Shown here piece after piece: positions 35,508-43,351 of a stretch of DNA of 64,000 nucleotides. The notes under the pieces were generated by a model, which worked only from the letters and a program-made list of their open reading frames with translations, did no database searches and was not told where the DNA came from. Numbering within the stretch: the stretch's first letter is position 1; every line of letters starts with the position of its first letter. Made by a program: the position numbers and the translations under genes. The stretch covers positions 186,001-250,000 of the forward strand of contig NC_017954.1 in NCBI RefSeq assembly GCF_000264495.1, in the 5' to 3' direction. The DNA is from Thermogladius calderae 1633 (GTDB lineage Archaea; Thermoproteota; Thermoprotei_A; Sulfolobales; Desulfurococcaceae).

Positions 35508-35646
35508 TACAACCACCTTGGCTAATGATAGACTTTACAAGGTTAATAAACGAACTCTACCCAATACTTTCGCTTAACCCTCCCCCTCCCCTCGGTTGAA
35601 GCCTCCTCTAATAACAACGGCTGACGTATGCTAGCTTGGTGTCGTG

Positions 35647-36282
35647 ATGGAGAAATGCCCTGTATGCGGGTCCAGCCTCGTATGGGACTACGAGGAGGGT
35701 TTCGTGGTATGTAGTGCTTGCGGCCTCGTCGTAGACAGGATTTACGACTGTGGACACGCACCCGACACCGACGAGGACGAGGCAGTGCACAGGCGAAGGC
35801 ACGGCCCGAGGAGCGTGATCGACAGGAAGACGTACAAGTTCAAACTCAGGCTGTACAACAAGGCCTACAAGATCGCTAGGGAGAAGCCTTGGATGATCGT
35901 CGACACAGACAAAGTCCTAGAGACAGGCAGGTTTGTTAACACGGTTAAGAGCAAGGCGTCTATAGTGGCAGAGAAGAACATCGAGAAAGAGGGGGTGAAG
36001 ACCTACGTGGAGAGAGGGCTCGAGATCATTAGAAGGGAGAACCCAGCTCTCCTCTCCAGGAGTCTCCGTGGCAGGTACGCGCTAGCGTACATGGTGGCCT
36101 ACGCGGCTTCAACGAGAGTAGTGCCCCCCGAGGACTTCGTAACCAAGGTGTTTAATATTAGCAGTACGAGCTACAAGCGCCTCAAGTCGATCACCGTGAA
36201 ACTCCTGGGGAAGTACGGCGGCCTCTCTCAGATGCCGGGAGTAGTAGTCGGCGAGGTCCTCTCCTTGGATACCACCGTGTAG
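35647..36282 (+). CDS. Truncated TFIIB-like protein (mini-TFB)
   Basis: 211 residues. N-terminal zinc ribbon KCPVCGSSLVWDYEEGFVV-CSACG is like TFB, with four Cys ligands and the following linker (HRRRHGPRS) where the B-reader would be. Full TFBs have two cyclin repeats and about 300 residues; here only about one divergent cyclin-like repeat remains (about 95-200). It could be a regulatory TFB, comparable in idea to Sulfolobus Tfb3, which lacks normal DNA-binding function, although I cannot show orthology. GTG 35644/ATG 35647 are adjacent; ATG preferred. Divergent from the psmB gene. Confidence 0.72.
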   Translation: MEKCPVCGSSLVWDYEEGFVVCSACGLVVDRIYDCGHAPDTDEDEAVHRRRHGPRSVIDRKTYKFKLRLYNKAYKIAREKPWMIVDTDKVLETGRFVNTVKSKASIVAEKNIEKEGVKTYVERGLEIIRRENPALLSRSLRGRYALAYMVAYAASTRVVPPEDFVTKVFNISSTSYKRLKSITVKLLGKYGGLSQMPGVVVGEVLSLDTTV

Positions 36283-36308
36283 TGTAGGCTGAACCCCCTC
36301 GTAAAACT

Positions 36309-36364
36309 CGTCTCAGCTGAGACAGGTCCGCTCATCTCTCGCGTTTTAGGGGTTCATCACCAAT
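36309..36364 (-). ncRNA. Candidate box C/D guide sRNA (23S target)
   Basis: Minus strand: box C GTGATGA (36360-36354), guide ACCCCTAAAAC, weak D' GCGA, C' GAGATGA (one mismatch), guide GCGGACCTGTCTCAG, box D CTGA (36316-36313). A TATA-like CTTAATAG (36392-36385) lies about 27 bp upstream of the expected 5' end. The D guide is complementary, over 11 bases, to UGAGACAGGUC, which I recall as part of 23S rRNA near E. coli 2596-2606. D' is poor, so perhaps only the D guide works. Confidence 0.5.
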
Positions 36365-36410
36365 TACTACGAACACGATACACGCTATTAAGCTTCTTCA
36401 ACGAGAGCAA

Positions 36411-36434
36411 AGTATTAAATGAGCCTCGCTCATT
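36411..36434 (+). promoter_or_regulatory. ThrRS promoter with palindromic operator
   Basis: AGTATTAAAT (36411-36420) is the TATA box. It runs into a palindrome AATGAGC-CTC-GCTCATT (36418-36434), placed between TATA and the expected start of transcription near 36440. This placement also argues that the ATG at 36436 is not the translation start of thrS. Confidence 0.5.
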
Positions 36435-36462
36435 AATGCACCAAGCCTTAAAGGGATGGGTT

Positions 36463-38301
36463 TTGAGGCTACTTCTAATACACGCGAAGAGGTTCTCGTA
36501 CAAGGCGAGGGAGCCGGCTGTCAAGGAGCCGGAGAGCCTCAGCGAGGCGAGTGCTACAGGTGATTTCGAGAACGCCCTAGTAGTCTTTTCGACTGTGGAG
36601 CAAGGCGACGACGAGAGCGTCGCTGAAAGGGCTGCCAGCGAAATCTACGAGACAGCCTCTAACCTCAAGCCCAGTACCGTGGTGGTCTACCCCTACGCGC
36701 ACTTATCGAGCGAGCTAGCTCCCCCGACGGTAGCCATGGACGTCCTCAGGAAGTTCGCCGACAAGTTGAGGGAGAGGGGTCTAAGGGTAGAGAGAGCCCC
36801 CTTCGGCTGGTACAAGGAGTTCGTCTTGGAGTGTTACGGTCACCCTCTCAGTGAGCTATCCAAGACCATAAGGAAGCAGGAGACAGGTGTAGTGAGGCGG
36901 GCGGTGGAGAAGACCTTCTACATCGTTACCCCAGAGGGGAGAGTGTACAACCCGGCCGAGTTCGACTACTCGAAGTACCCCGACCTGAAGATCCTTGTGG
37001 ACAAGGAAGTATTCGGAGTCGAGCTGGCCGGCGGGGAGAACAGGGTGAACGACTACTGTAGGAAGTTCGGCTTCGAGTGGGAGCCGATGAGCGACCACGG
37101 CCACATGAGGTACGGGCCCCACGCTGTGGTGATAATGGAGTCCGTTATGAGGTACAGCTGGCAGACCGTGAGGAGCCTGGGCATCCCCGTCTTCAAGGTC
37201 ATGGGCAGTAACATGTTCAACCTGAAGGAGAAGCCTGTCCTAGAGCACGCGCTCTTGTTCGGGGACCGGCTGTACGAGGTCGCTGTAGACGAGGACAGGT
37301 ACGTCATGAGGTACGCTGCATGTCACCAGCAGTTCGCCATGTTGAGAGACTGGGTTATAAGCTACAAGGACTTACCGTTCGGCATGTTCGAGGTCGCAGA
37401 CAGCTACAGGCTTGAGCAGAGAGGCGAGCTCAACCTCTGCTTCAGGCTTAGGAAGTTCTACATGCCAGACCTCCACATACTAACCAGAGACCTCAGGGAG
37501 GCCATAGAGGTGTCGAAGCTAGTCCAGGAGAAGATCATGGAGGAGGCTGGTAAAGTCGGTAGGAGGTATGTCGCGCTGTACAACGTCTCGAGAGACTTTT
37601 TCGAGAACAACTTCAACGACATAGTTGAGTTCGTCAAGAGAGAGAACTACCCAGTCCTGGTAGCTGTAATACCGGGCGGTATCTACTACTGGGTTCTCAA
37701 CGTGGAGTACCATATAATAGACAACATCGGGAGGCCTAGGGAGATAGCGACATTCCAGATAGACGTAGGCAACGGTAAGAGGTTCAACATAACCTACACG
37801 ACACCCGAGGGCGAGAAGAAGCACCCAGTGATAATCCACACAGCTATCATCGGCGGCGTCGAGAGGTACATCTACATGCTACTAGACACCGCTGCGCTAG
37901 AGGAGAAGCAGGGGAGGACGCCCAGTATACCCACCTGGCTAGCCCCGGTACAGGTGAGGATAATACCGGTCTCCAAGGACTACGTGGACTACGCCGTCAA
38001 GGTGGCCCAGGAGTTAGCCGGCGAGGGCTACCGGGTAGACGTCGACGACAGAGACGAGAGCCTGGGGAAGAAGATCAGGGACGCGGGGAGGGAGTGGATA
38101 CCGTACATCGTAGTGGTAGGCGAGAGAGAGGTCAAGAGCGGGACGCTCAGCGTCAGGGTGAGGGCGACTAACGAGACTATCGCTATGTCTGTGAGCGAGC
38201 TTCTCACCAAGCTCGGTGAAGAGGTCAAGGGGTACCCTAGGACAGAGCCCACGCTACCTCTCCTGGTCAGTAGGAGGCCTTTGGCGAGCTACCAGCTGTG
38301 A
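36463..38301 (+). CDS. thrS: Threonyl-tRNA synthetase (archaeal type with N-terminal editing domain)
   Basis: About 612 residues. N-terminal D-amino-acid-deacylase-like editing domain (MRLLLIHAKRFSYKAR to about 140, with GHPLSELSKTIR), then the class II core: ACHQQF (zinc Cys), DSYRLEQRGE...FRLRKFYMPDLHI (motif 2 and zinc His), HTAIIGGVERYIYMLLD (motif 3 with third His), and an anticodon-binding domain (LAPVQVRIIPV onward). Editing and catalysis are in one chain, unlike some Crenarchaeota that split them. TTG 36463 is preferred, with AAGGGATGG upstream and the family start M-R-L-L-L-I-H; ATG 36436 lies before the predicted mRNA start. Confidence 0.92.
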   Translation: MRLLLIHAKRFSYKAREPAVKEPESLSEASATGDFENALVVFSTVEQGDDESVAERAASEIYETASNLKPSTVVVYPYAHLSSELAPPTVAMDVLRKFADKLRERGLRVERAPFGWYKEFVLECYGHPLSELSKTIRKQETGVVRRAVEKTFYIVTPEGRVYNPAEFDYSKYPDLKILVDKEVFGVELAGGENRVNDYCRKFGFEWEPMSDHGHMRYGPHAVVIMESVMRYSWQTVRSLGIPVFKVMGSNMFNLKEKPVLEHALLFGDRLYEVAVDEDRYVMRYAACHQQFAMLRDWVISYKDLPFGMFEVADSYRLEQRGELNLCFRLRKFYMPDLHILTRDLREAIEVSKLVQEKIMEEAGKVGRRYVALYNVSRDFFENNFNDIVEFVKRENYPVLVAVIPGGIYYWVLNVEYHIIDNIGRPREIATFQIDVGNGKRFNITYTTPEGEKKHPVIIHTAIIGGVERYIYMLLDTAALEEKQGRTPSIPTWLAPVQVRIIPVSKDYVDYAVKVAQELAGEGYRVDVDDRDESLGKKIRDAGREWIPYIVVVGEREVKSGTLSVRVRATNETIAMSVSELLTKLGEEVKGYPRTEPTLPLLVSRRPLASYQL

Positions 38302-38316
38302 GTAGAGTAGCTAGGG

Positions 38317-38904
38317 ATGTCGCCCAAGAAGTTTCTCGGGAGGCACATAGTCTTCCGGGGAGAGTACGCGGAGAAGATAATCGAGGGTTCTAAAACGACA
38401 ACTATCAGGAGGGGTATTGTAAGGCCGAGATACAAGCAAGTAGTAGTACACGCGGGCTCGCGCCCGATAGCCTTAGCTAGAGTCGAGTACGTGTACTATA
38501 AAAGACTGAGAGACATCAGTGAGAGCGAGGCTAGAAGAGACGGGTTCGAGAGCAGAGCCGAACTCGTGAGCGAGTTAAGGAAGATATACCCTGGTATAAG
38601 AGACGATGAGTACGTCACGGTCATCGGTTTAAGAGTTGTTAAAAGGCTCGATAGTGTCGACACTAGTAAGCCCTTCGGCGGACTAGAGCCGGTTGTTCTA
38701 GCCCGGATAGCCCTAAGGTATCTCTCAGACGTGCTAACGGACTTGGAGGCGAGAGTTCTTTTGGACTTGACTAGGACAGGCGATATAGACCTGACAGCTA
38801 TCAGGGTTCTGGGCGATGTTAATAAGAGGGACCTTGTCGTAGACGTTTTAAACCGGGTACTGAGAATGTTGGTCGAGAAAGGTATACTGCGAGAAAAGGG
38901 GTGA
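38317..38904 (+). CDS. ASCH-domain protein
   Basis: 195 residues. The N-terminal half (about 8-110) is an ASCH fold: GRHIVFRGEYAEKIIEGSKTTTIR is the typical lysine/arginine-bearing ligand loop, followed by the RYKQVVVHAGSRPIALARV strand pair. ASCH domains bind RNA or nucleotides and occur near translation genes. The C-terminal half (about 115-195) is helical and I do not recognise it. It starts 15 bp after thrS and is followed, in the same frame, by a small zinc-ribbon gene, so all three look cotranscribed. Confidence 0.82.
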   Translation: MSPKKFLGRHIVFRGEYAEKIIEGSKTTTIRRGIVRPRYKQVVVHAGSRPIALARVEYVYYKRLRDISESEARRDGFESRAELVSELRKIYPGIRDDEYVTVIGLRVVKRLDSVDTSKPFGGLEPVVLARIALRYLSDVLTDLEARVLLDLTRTGDIDLTAIRVLGDVNKRDLVVDVLNRVLRMLVEKGILREKG

Positions 38905-38910
38905 CCCGGA

Positions 38911-39078
38911 ATACCCTACTGGCTACTGAAGTGTAAAGAGTGTGGCAACACGTGGAAGCTAGAGGTCAGCTTCCCCCTCAAGAAGGAGTTTACACAGCTT
39001 TTCCACTACTGCCCATACTGTCGCCGGAACACGTTCCACGAGATCCTAGAGTACCGGGAAGAGGTAGAGCCCAGTTAA
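38911..39078 (+). CDS. Small zinc-ribbon protein, apparent ATA start codon
   Basis: 55 residues with two Cys pairs, CKECG and CPYC, spaced as in a zinc ribbon; the sequence PYWLLKCKECGNTWKLEVSF looks like a conserved archaeal mini-protein. In frame there is no ATG, GTG or TTG between the upstream TGA (38902-38904) and the first Cys. ATA at 38911 directly precedes the conserved PYW and has GGGGTG (38898-38903) at ideal spacing, so ATA appears to be the start. CTG 38926 would remove the conserved residues. Same frame as the ASCH gene; readthrough of its TGA would give a fusion, which is less likely. Function unknown. Confidence 0.65.
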   Translation: MPYWLLKCKECGNTWKLEVSFPLKKEFTQLFHYCPYCRRNTFHEILEYREEVEPS

Positions 39079-39082
39079 CGTA

Positions 39083-39107
39083 AATAGCCGGTTTAAAAAC
39101 AGCTATT
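39083..39107 (+). promoter_or_regulatory. radA promoter flanked by inverted repeat
   Basis: TATA element GGTTTAAAAAC (39090-39100) is bracketed by AATAGC (39083-39088) and GCTATT (39102-39107). A protein binding both arms would cover the TATA box. Downstream is GGGTGGT as Shine-Dalgarno for GTG 39126. Confidence 0.4.
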
Positions 39108-39125
39108 ACATAGTAGGGTGGTCGT

Positions 39126-40094
39126 GTGAGCGAGGGTGGGTCTTCTAGCAAGGTAATTTACGTGAAGGATTTACCGGGCGTCAACCCTCAAATAGCCGAG
39201 AAGCTCGAGTCTGCTGGGTACACTACTGTTTGGGCTCTAATAGTCGCTAGACCCGAGGAGGTCTCGGAGAAGACCGGGCTGCCCCCCACAACGGTGTCGA
39301 GGATCATTGACTCCGCGAGGAAGGTTCTCGGGCTGACCTTCAAGACGGCCAAGGACGTAAAGTACGAGAGGCTGTCTATAAAGAAGATAACGACGGGTAG
39401 TAGAGAGCTCGACAACATCCTAGGCGGAGGGGTCGAGACCAAGACCATTACCGAGTTCTTCGGCGAGTACGGCACGGGGAAGACCCAGATATGCCACCAG
39501 CTCAGCGTTAATGTGCAACTACCGCCCGAGAAGGGTGGACTGTCTGGGAAGGCGGTCTACGTAGACACCGAGGGGACTTTCAGGTGGGAGAGGATCGAGG
39601 CGATGGCTAGAGCTGTGGGTCTAGAGCCCGACAAGGCTATGGAGAACATATTCTACCAGAGGGCGTACAACAGCGACCACCAGATCAGCATAGTCGAGGA
39701 GCTCTTCAGCTTCGTGCCCAAGAACAACGTGAGGCTTGTAGTGTTAGACAGCGTCACGAGCCACTTCAGGGCGGAGTACCCTGGTAGAGAGCACCTGGCC
39801 GAGAGGCAGCAGAAGCTCAACGCGCACCTACACCAGTTAATGAGGCTCGCGGAGGCTTACAATCTAGCGGTGGTCGTGACAAACCAGGTAATGGCCAGGC
39901 CCGACGTGTTCTACGGCGACCCTACCGTAGCCGTGGGAGGGCACGTACTAGCGCATACACCCGGTGTTAGAGTCCAGCTGAGAAAGTCGAAAGGCAACAA
40001 AAGGATAGCAAGGATCGTCGACGCCCCCCACCTACCAGAGGGGGAGGCGGTCTTCGTAATAACGGAGGAGGGTATTAGGGACGCCGAGGAGTGA
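39126..40094 (+). CDS. radA: DNA repair and recombination protein RadA
   Basis: 322-residue archaeal recombinase, the RecA/Rad51 homologue. N-terminal helix-hairpin-helix domain ([19 protein letters not shown]), polymerisation motif region, Walker [10 protein letters not shown] (about 113), Walker [10 protein letters not shown], and L1/L2 loops ending at [18 protein letters not shown]. Catalyses strand exchange on ssDNA. No intein. GTG 39126 with GGGTGGT upstream. Convergent with the prepilin peptidase gene, 3 bp apart. Confidence 0.96.
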   Translation: MSEGGSSSKVIYVKDLPGVNPQIAEKLESAGYTTVWALIVARPEEVSEKTGLPPTTVSRIIDSARKVLGLTFKTAKDVKYERLSIKKITTGSRELDNILGGGVETKTITEFFGEYGTGKTQICHQLSVNVQLPPEKGGLSGKAVYVDTEGTFRWERIEAMARAVGLEPDKAMENIFYQRAYNSDHQISIVEELFSFVPKNNVRLVVLDSVTSHFRAEYPGREHLAERQQKLNAHLHQLMRLAEAYNLAVVVTNQVMARPDVFYGDPTVAVGGHVLAHTPGVRVQLRKSKGNKRIARIVDAPHLPEGEAVFVITEEGIRDAEE

Positions 40095-40097
40095 GGT

Positions 40098-40865
40098 CTA
40101 GAAGCCCCTTACCAGGAATATTATGAAGCCAAACAATATGTAAACCACTAGCGGGTGGCCGTAAGAGGCCCATACTACTTCGTCGTGTTTGACTAGCCCT
40201 CTTTCCAGGAACTCGCCGATTCTAGACCTCAACTCCGAGTCCTCTACTTTCGTTAGTCCCTTAAGTCTCCACTCGACTCCCAGAGGGGTCTCGAAGGGCT
40301 CTTGTAGTGGCACGTAGTAGTCTTTCTCCAGTAGTTCGCTAACTGTAAGAGGCCAACCCGCTACCACCAGGAAGACCTTGTCCCACGCGCTAAAGCCTTT
40401 GGGAACCCTAAACCCCAACCCGTGTAATCTCACTACGAGAACCCCGTAGTGGACCGCGATCTGGAGTACTAGGGCGTAGATCAAGACCGAGTAGACTATA
40501 GGAGGTACAGGGACGCTGTATCCACCTAGTAGAGTGGGGTAGTTGAGCGGTGCAGAGTATGCGATGGCGATCGAAGTTACCACGTAGAAGTCGGCTAGCC
40601 CCACGAGCTCTAGCTTAGTCAGGATCAGTAGCACTAGCGGGACAGGCACCACGGACACTAGAGTGTATAGAGCCTGGGCTTGGAAGGGTATGAGGTCTTT
40701 TACCAAGTAGAAATTCAGGAAACAGAAGACCGCCGACACCGCTAGGAACAAGTACACGAGTTTGTCCGGTATGTCCCTCTTCTTGTAGTCGTAGACGGAG
40801 AAGGGGGCTAGGAAGAGCAGTGTAATAGCGTACTCGACTACTGCGAGTAGCGATGGCTCGATCAA
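40098..40865 (-). CDS. Prepilin/preflagellin peptidase-like A24 aspartic protease
   Basis: 255-residue membrane protein with about six helices. Catalytic Asp residues lie in SVYDYKKRDIPDKL (about residue 25) and in the GxxD motif LVGLADFY (about 91), matching the GxGD-type PibD/FlaK peptidases that cleave class III signal peptides of archaeal pili and archaella. The C-terminal third (about 185-245) is a soluble cytosolic domain longer than in PibD. TTG 40865. No pilin gene is in the window. Substrate unknown. Confidence 0.82.
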   Translation of the reverse strand: MIEPSLLAVVEYAITLLFLAPFSVYDYKKRDIPDKLVYLFLAVSAVFCFLNFYLVKDLIPFQAQALYTLVSVVPVPLVLLILTKLELVGLADFYVVTSIAIAYSAPLNYPTLLGGYSVPVPPIVYSVLIYALVLQIAVHYGVLVVRLHGLGFRVPKGFSAWDKVFLVVAGWPLTVSELLEKDYYVPLQEPFETPLGVEWRLKGLTKVEDSELRSRIGEFLERGLVKHDEVVWASYGHPLVVYILFGFIIFLVRGF

Positions 40866-40962
40866 ATAAGACCACTCTCGTCTGTAGACAGCGTTTTTGT
40901 TGATTTACTACACATATAATCTGCTCTGAGCTAAAATATGCTATGCGACGAGGTGTCTACAT

Positions 40963-41442
40963 TTGAGGATACTCTGGTCGCCCTGGAGGTACCAGTACGT
41001 CAAGACGCTGGCGGGCGCGCAGGAGTGCCTCTTCTGCAAACTCCAGGGCGCGAGGGACGAGGAGGCCTACATAGTGTACAGGGGGCGGTTCAACTTCGTG
41101 GTGTTAAATACCTTCCCCTACAACAGCGGCCATGTAATGGTGGCGCCCTACAGGCACGTGGACAGCCTCGAGAAGATGAGTGACGAAGAGCTTCTAGAAC
41201 TAGTGCAGCTTGTTAACAAGAGCATGGTCGCCATAAGGAAGTCTCTCAACCCCGAGGGCTTCAATATCGGGGTTAACATAGGCAGGCCCGCCGGCGCAGG
41301 TGTGCCAGGTCACGTCCACGTCCACGTAGTACCTAGGTGGACAGGCGACAGCAACTTCATGCCGATAATAGCCGAGACCAAGACCCTCCCCGTGGCCTTA
41401 TCTGAGGTCTACAAGTTATTAAAGGAGAATTGGCCTAGTTAG
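40963..41442 (+). CDS. HIT-family nucleotide hydrolase
   Basis: 159 residues. Histidine triad GHVHVHVVPRW (about 112-122) and the Cys pair CLFCK (about 23-27) of Ap4A-hydrolase-like HIT proteins. It cleaves dinucleoside polyphosphates or nucleotide-linked phosphoramidates. TTG 40963 behind GAGGTGTC; ACATATAAT about 50 bp upstream is the promoter. A predicted box C/D sRNA begins just after its stop. Confidence 0.92.
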   Translation: MRILWSPWRYQYVKTLAGAQECLFCKLQGARDEEAYIVYRGRFNFVVLNTFPYNSGHVMVAPYRHVDSLEKMSDEELLELVQLVNKSMVAIRKSLNPEGFNIGVNIGRPAGAGVPGHVHVHVVPRWTGDSNFMPIIAETKTLPVALSEVYKLLKENWPS

Positions 41443-41445
41443 AGA

Positions 41446-41500
41446 TTGTATGAGGAAGTCCTCGATCGCTGAGGAGTGATGATAAAGGGGTTGGCTGATT
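41446..41500 (+). ncRNA. Candidate box C/D guide sRNA ending at a start codon
   Basis: Plus strand: box C ATGAGGA (41450-41456, one mismatch), 12-nt guide AGTCCTCGATCG, D' CTGA (41469-41472), 3-nt spacer, C' GTGATGA (41476-41482), 12-nt guide TAAAGGGGTTGG, D CTGA (41495-41498). The 12/3/12 geometry is exactly that of archaeal dual-guide C/D sRNAs. TTATTAAAG (41416-41424) is a TATA box 26 bp upstream of the expected 5' end. The D box directly abuts the TTG start of the next gene. Predicted methylations: target CCAAC and CGAUC, at the last base of each. Confidence 0.6.
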
Positions 41501-41717
41501 GAGCGAGGTGTCGAAGAGCGACCTAGTCTTGGTCGAAAAGTACGTTTTCCTGGGTAAGACGAGGTACAGGATAGCGTTGTCGGGCACGAACATAGTCTTC
41601 AACGTGGAGGCGTCCAGCGACGAGGAGGCTTACAATAAGGTGCTCGAGATCGTTAGGAAAATGGGTATAGACAGGAGTTTGCTCGAGTCTATTAGGGCGA
41701 AGGTTAAGAAGAGCTAG
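41499..41717 (+). CDS. Small conserved-looking protein of unknown function
   Basis: 72 residues, alternating beta strands then helix (EKYVFLGKTRYRIALSGTNIVFNVEASSDEEAYNKVLEIVRKMG), with a basic end. No motif recognised; it resembles small crenarchaeal alpha/beta proteins. TTG 41499 immediately follows the D box of the sRNA above; GTG 41508 is an alternative start. The only Shine-Dalgarno-like run (GGGGTTGG) lies in the sRNA guide. Its stop overlaps the XPB gene end by 4 bp on the other strand. Confidence 0.65.
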   Translation: MSEVSKSDLVLVEKYVFLGKTRYRIALSGTNIVFNVEASSDEEAYNKVLEIVRKMGIDRSLLESIRAKVKKS

Positions 41718-43351
41718 GAGAAGTCGCTTAAGCCGGTGCTCTTCCTCTTCCTCGCCTGGAACTCCTCGCTCGTCTTCTCCAGGACTATCTCGTACAACCT
41801 GGCCTCGCCACCACCGGGCTTCGGTCTCAGGATCCTGCCCAGCCTCTGTACGAACTGCCTCCTAGACCCCGTGCCGGAGACTATTATACCGACGTTCGCA
41901 TCGGGTATGTCCAGCCCCTCGTCGCCTACAGTCGTGACCACGAGTATACCCGACTTCGCAGACTTGAACTCCTCGAGGGCCCTCCTCCTCTCCTCCCCGG
42001 GCGTCTCGCCTGTCAGCAGCCAGGCGTTAAGCCTCTTCGCTAACTCCTCGGCCTGCTCGACGTACTGTGTGAAGACTATGATCTTGCCCCCCTTCGCGAG
42101 CTCGCTTCTGGCGATTTCAACAGCCTTCTCTATTTTGGCCTTAGACTTCGCGAGGATCCCCCTGATCTTGCTGTGGACCCTGAGCGCTTCGGCAGCCGAC
42201 TTGTCCCCTCTAGACGCGTCGTCCACTAGTTGCTCAAACGTTCTGCCCGCAGCGTACTTCTCAAATACAGTCCTCAACTCGAGGTACTCCTTCCACTCGT
42301 TGGGAGGGAGCCTGGTCTTCACCGTGTAGACCACGTACCTCGCCAGGTAACCCTGCTCAGCCAGCTCGCCGGGCGTCTTGTAGTACACTACTCCCCCGAG
42401 TAGCGGGAACAGCTCTTCGTGCCTCCCGTCCTCCCTGTATGGTGTAGCCGACAAGCCCATCCTGTAGGGCGCTACGGCGTGGACGGCGATGAACCTGAAC
42501 TTGTCCGCGGGCAGGTGGTGCACCTCGTCTACTATTAAGAGGCTGTACTGCGGTGCTATCTCCTTGATCATCCTGAAGCCTGTTTGGTAGGTTGTTATCG
42601 TGATGGGTGCTATCCTCTTCTCCTCGCTGTAGAGCAGGCCTACCATGTGGCTGGGCGTGTTCGTGTACTTCAGTATCGTCTCTCTCCATTGGACAGCCTG
42701 CTCTTTCGTGTAGGTAACAATGAGGGTCCTCTCGGAGATCTTCGTGATGGCCGCCACCCCTATGACCGTCTTCCCGGACCCCGTCGGCAGGGCTATAATA
42801 CCGGTGCCCTTGTTCTCGAGCCACTTCGCGAGAGCCTCTTCCTGGTAGTCTCTCAGCTTTACGTTGACGAGCTCGGGCTTGAAGGGTAGTTCCTTCTTGG
42901 CGGTCAAAGCTTGCCTGTCCTCGATGGATAAACCCGACGCCTCCACGACCATCCGGGCTGTATGTAGCATGTAGGGGGGTAGCCTGTACACGACAAGCCC
43001 GTTCTGCACGCCGAGTCTCCTAGCACCTATCTCCCTCAGCTTGTCCTTGATCCTGCCCACGACCCCCAGCGGTACTCGAAACAGGACGTAGCCGGACAAC
43101 GAGTCGTAATCCACCGATACACGGAACTTATCGAACTCGCGTTTCAGCTCCTCTATGGATCCCTCGACCTCTAGCTGGAGGTCGTTGACCAGGTTGAGGA
43201 CGTCCTCGAAAGTGTAGCCGTTCGATACCGCCTTGTCCACGTCGATCTCGAAGGAGACGCTGCCCCCCGTTCTACCGATATAGTTAGCTACCTTGAGTAG
43301 CTCCTGGAAGTCCTCTTCGCTGAGCCACTTGCTCGCTCTGACTAAGACCAC
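41714..43351 (-). CDS. xpb: XPB/Rad25-type DNA helicase
   Basis: 545 residues, superfamily 2. N-terminal damage-recognition-like domain (about 1-165), helicase domain 1 with Walker A LPTGSGKT (about 188) and DEVHH (about 280), the RED motif YREDGR, and helicase domain 2 with TTVGDEGLDIPDA and QRLGRILRP. XPB unwinds DNA in nucleotide excision repair. GTG 43351 behind GAGGGAG. It overlaps the stop of the upstream gene by one base, so the two are coupled. Confidence 0.93.
   Translation of the reverse strand: MVLVRASKWLSEEDFQELLKVANYIGRTGGSVSFEIDVDKAVSNGYTFEDVLNLVNDLQLEVEGSIEELKREFDKFRVSVDYDSLSGYVLFRVPLGVVGRIKDKLREIGARRLGVQNGLVVYRLPPYMLHTARMVVEASGLSIEDRQALTAKKELPFKPELVNVKLRDYQEEALAKWLENKGTGIIALPTGSGKTVIGVAAITKISERTLIVTYTKEQAVQWRETILKYTNTPSHMVGLLYSEEKRIAPITITTYQTGFRMIKEIAPQYSLLIVDEVHHLPADKFRFIAVHAVAPYRMGLSATPYREDGRHEELFPLLGGVVYYKTPGELAEQGYLARYVVYTVKTRLPPNEWKEYLELRTVFEKYAAGRTFEQLVDDASRGDKSAAEALRVHSKIRGILAKSKAKIEKAVEIARSELAKGGKIIVFTQYVEQAEELAKRLNAWLLTGETPGEERRRALEEFKSAKSGILVVTTVGDEGLDIPDANVGIIVSGTGSRRQFVQRLGRILRPKPGGGEARLYEIVLEKTSEEFQARKRKSTGLSDFS

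Noticed and set aside
36290-36356. Long-range inverted repeat TGAACCCC...GGGGTTCA with internal palindrome GTCTCAGCTGAGAC, considered as a leader RNA of thrS
   Set aside because: It lies upstream of the thrS TATA box, and the C/D sRNA on the minus strand (boxes plus 23S-complementary guide) explains most of the sequence better.
36463-38301. Split ThrRS (editing-only or catalytic-only version)
   Set aside because: Editing domain, zinc Cys/His/His and motifs 2 and 3 are all present in one chain.
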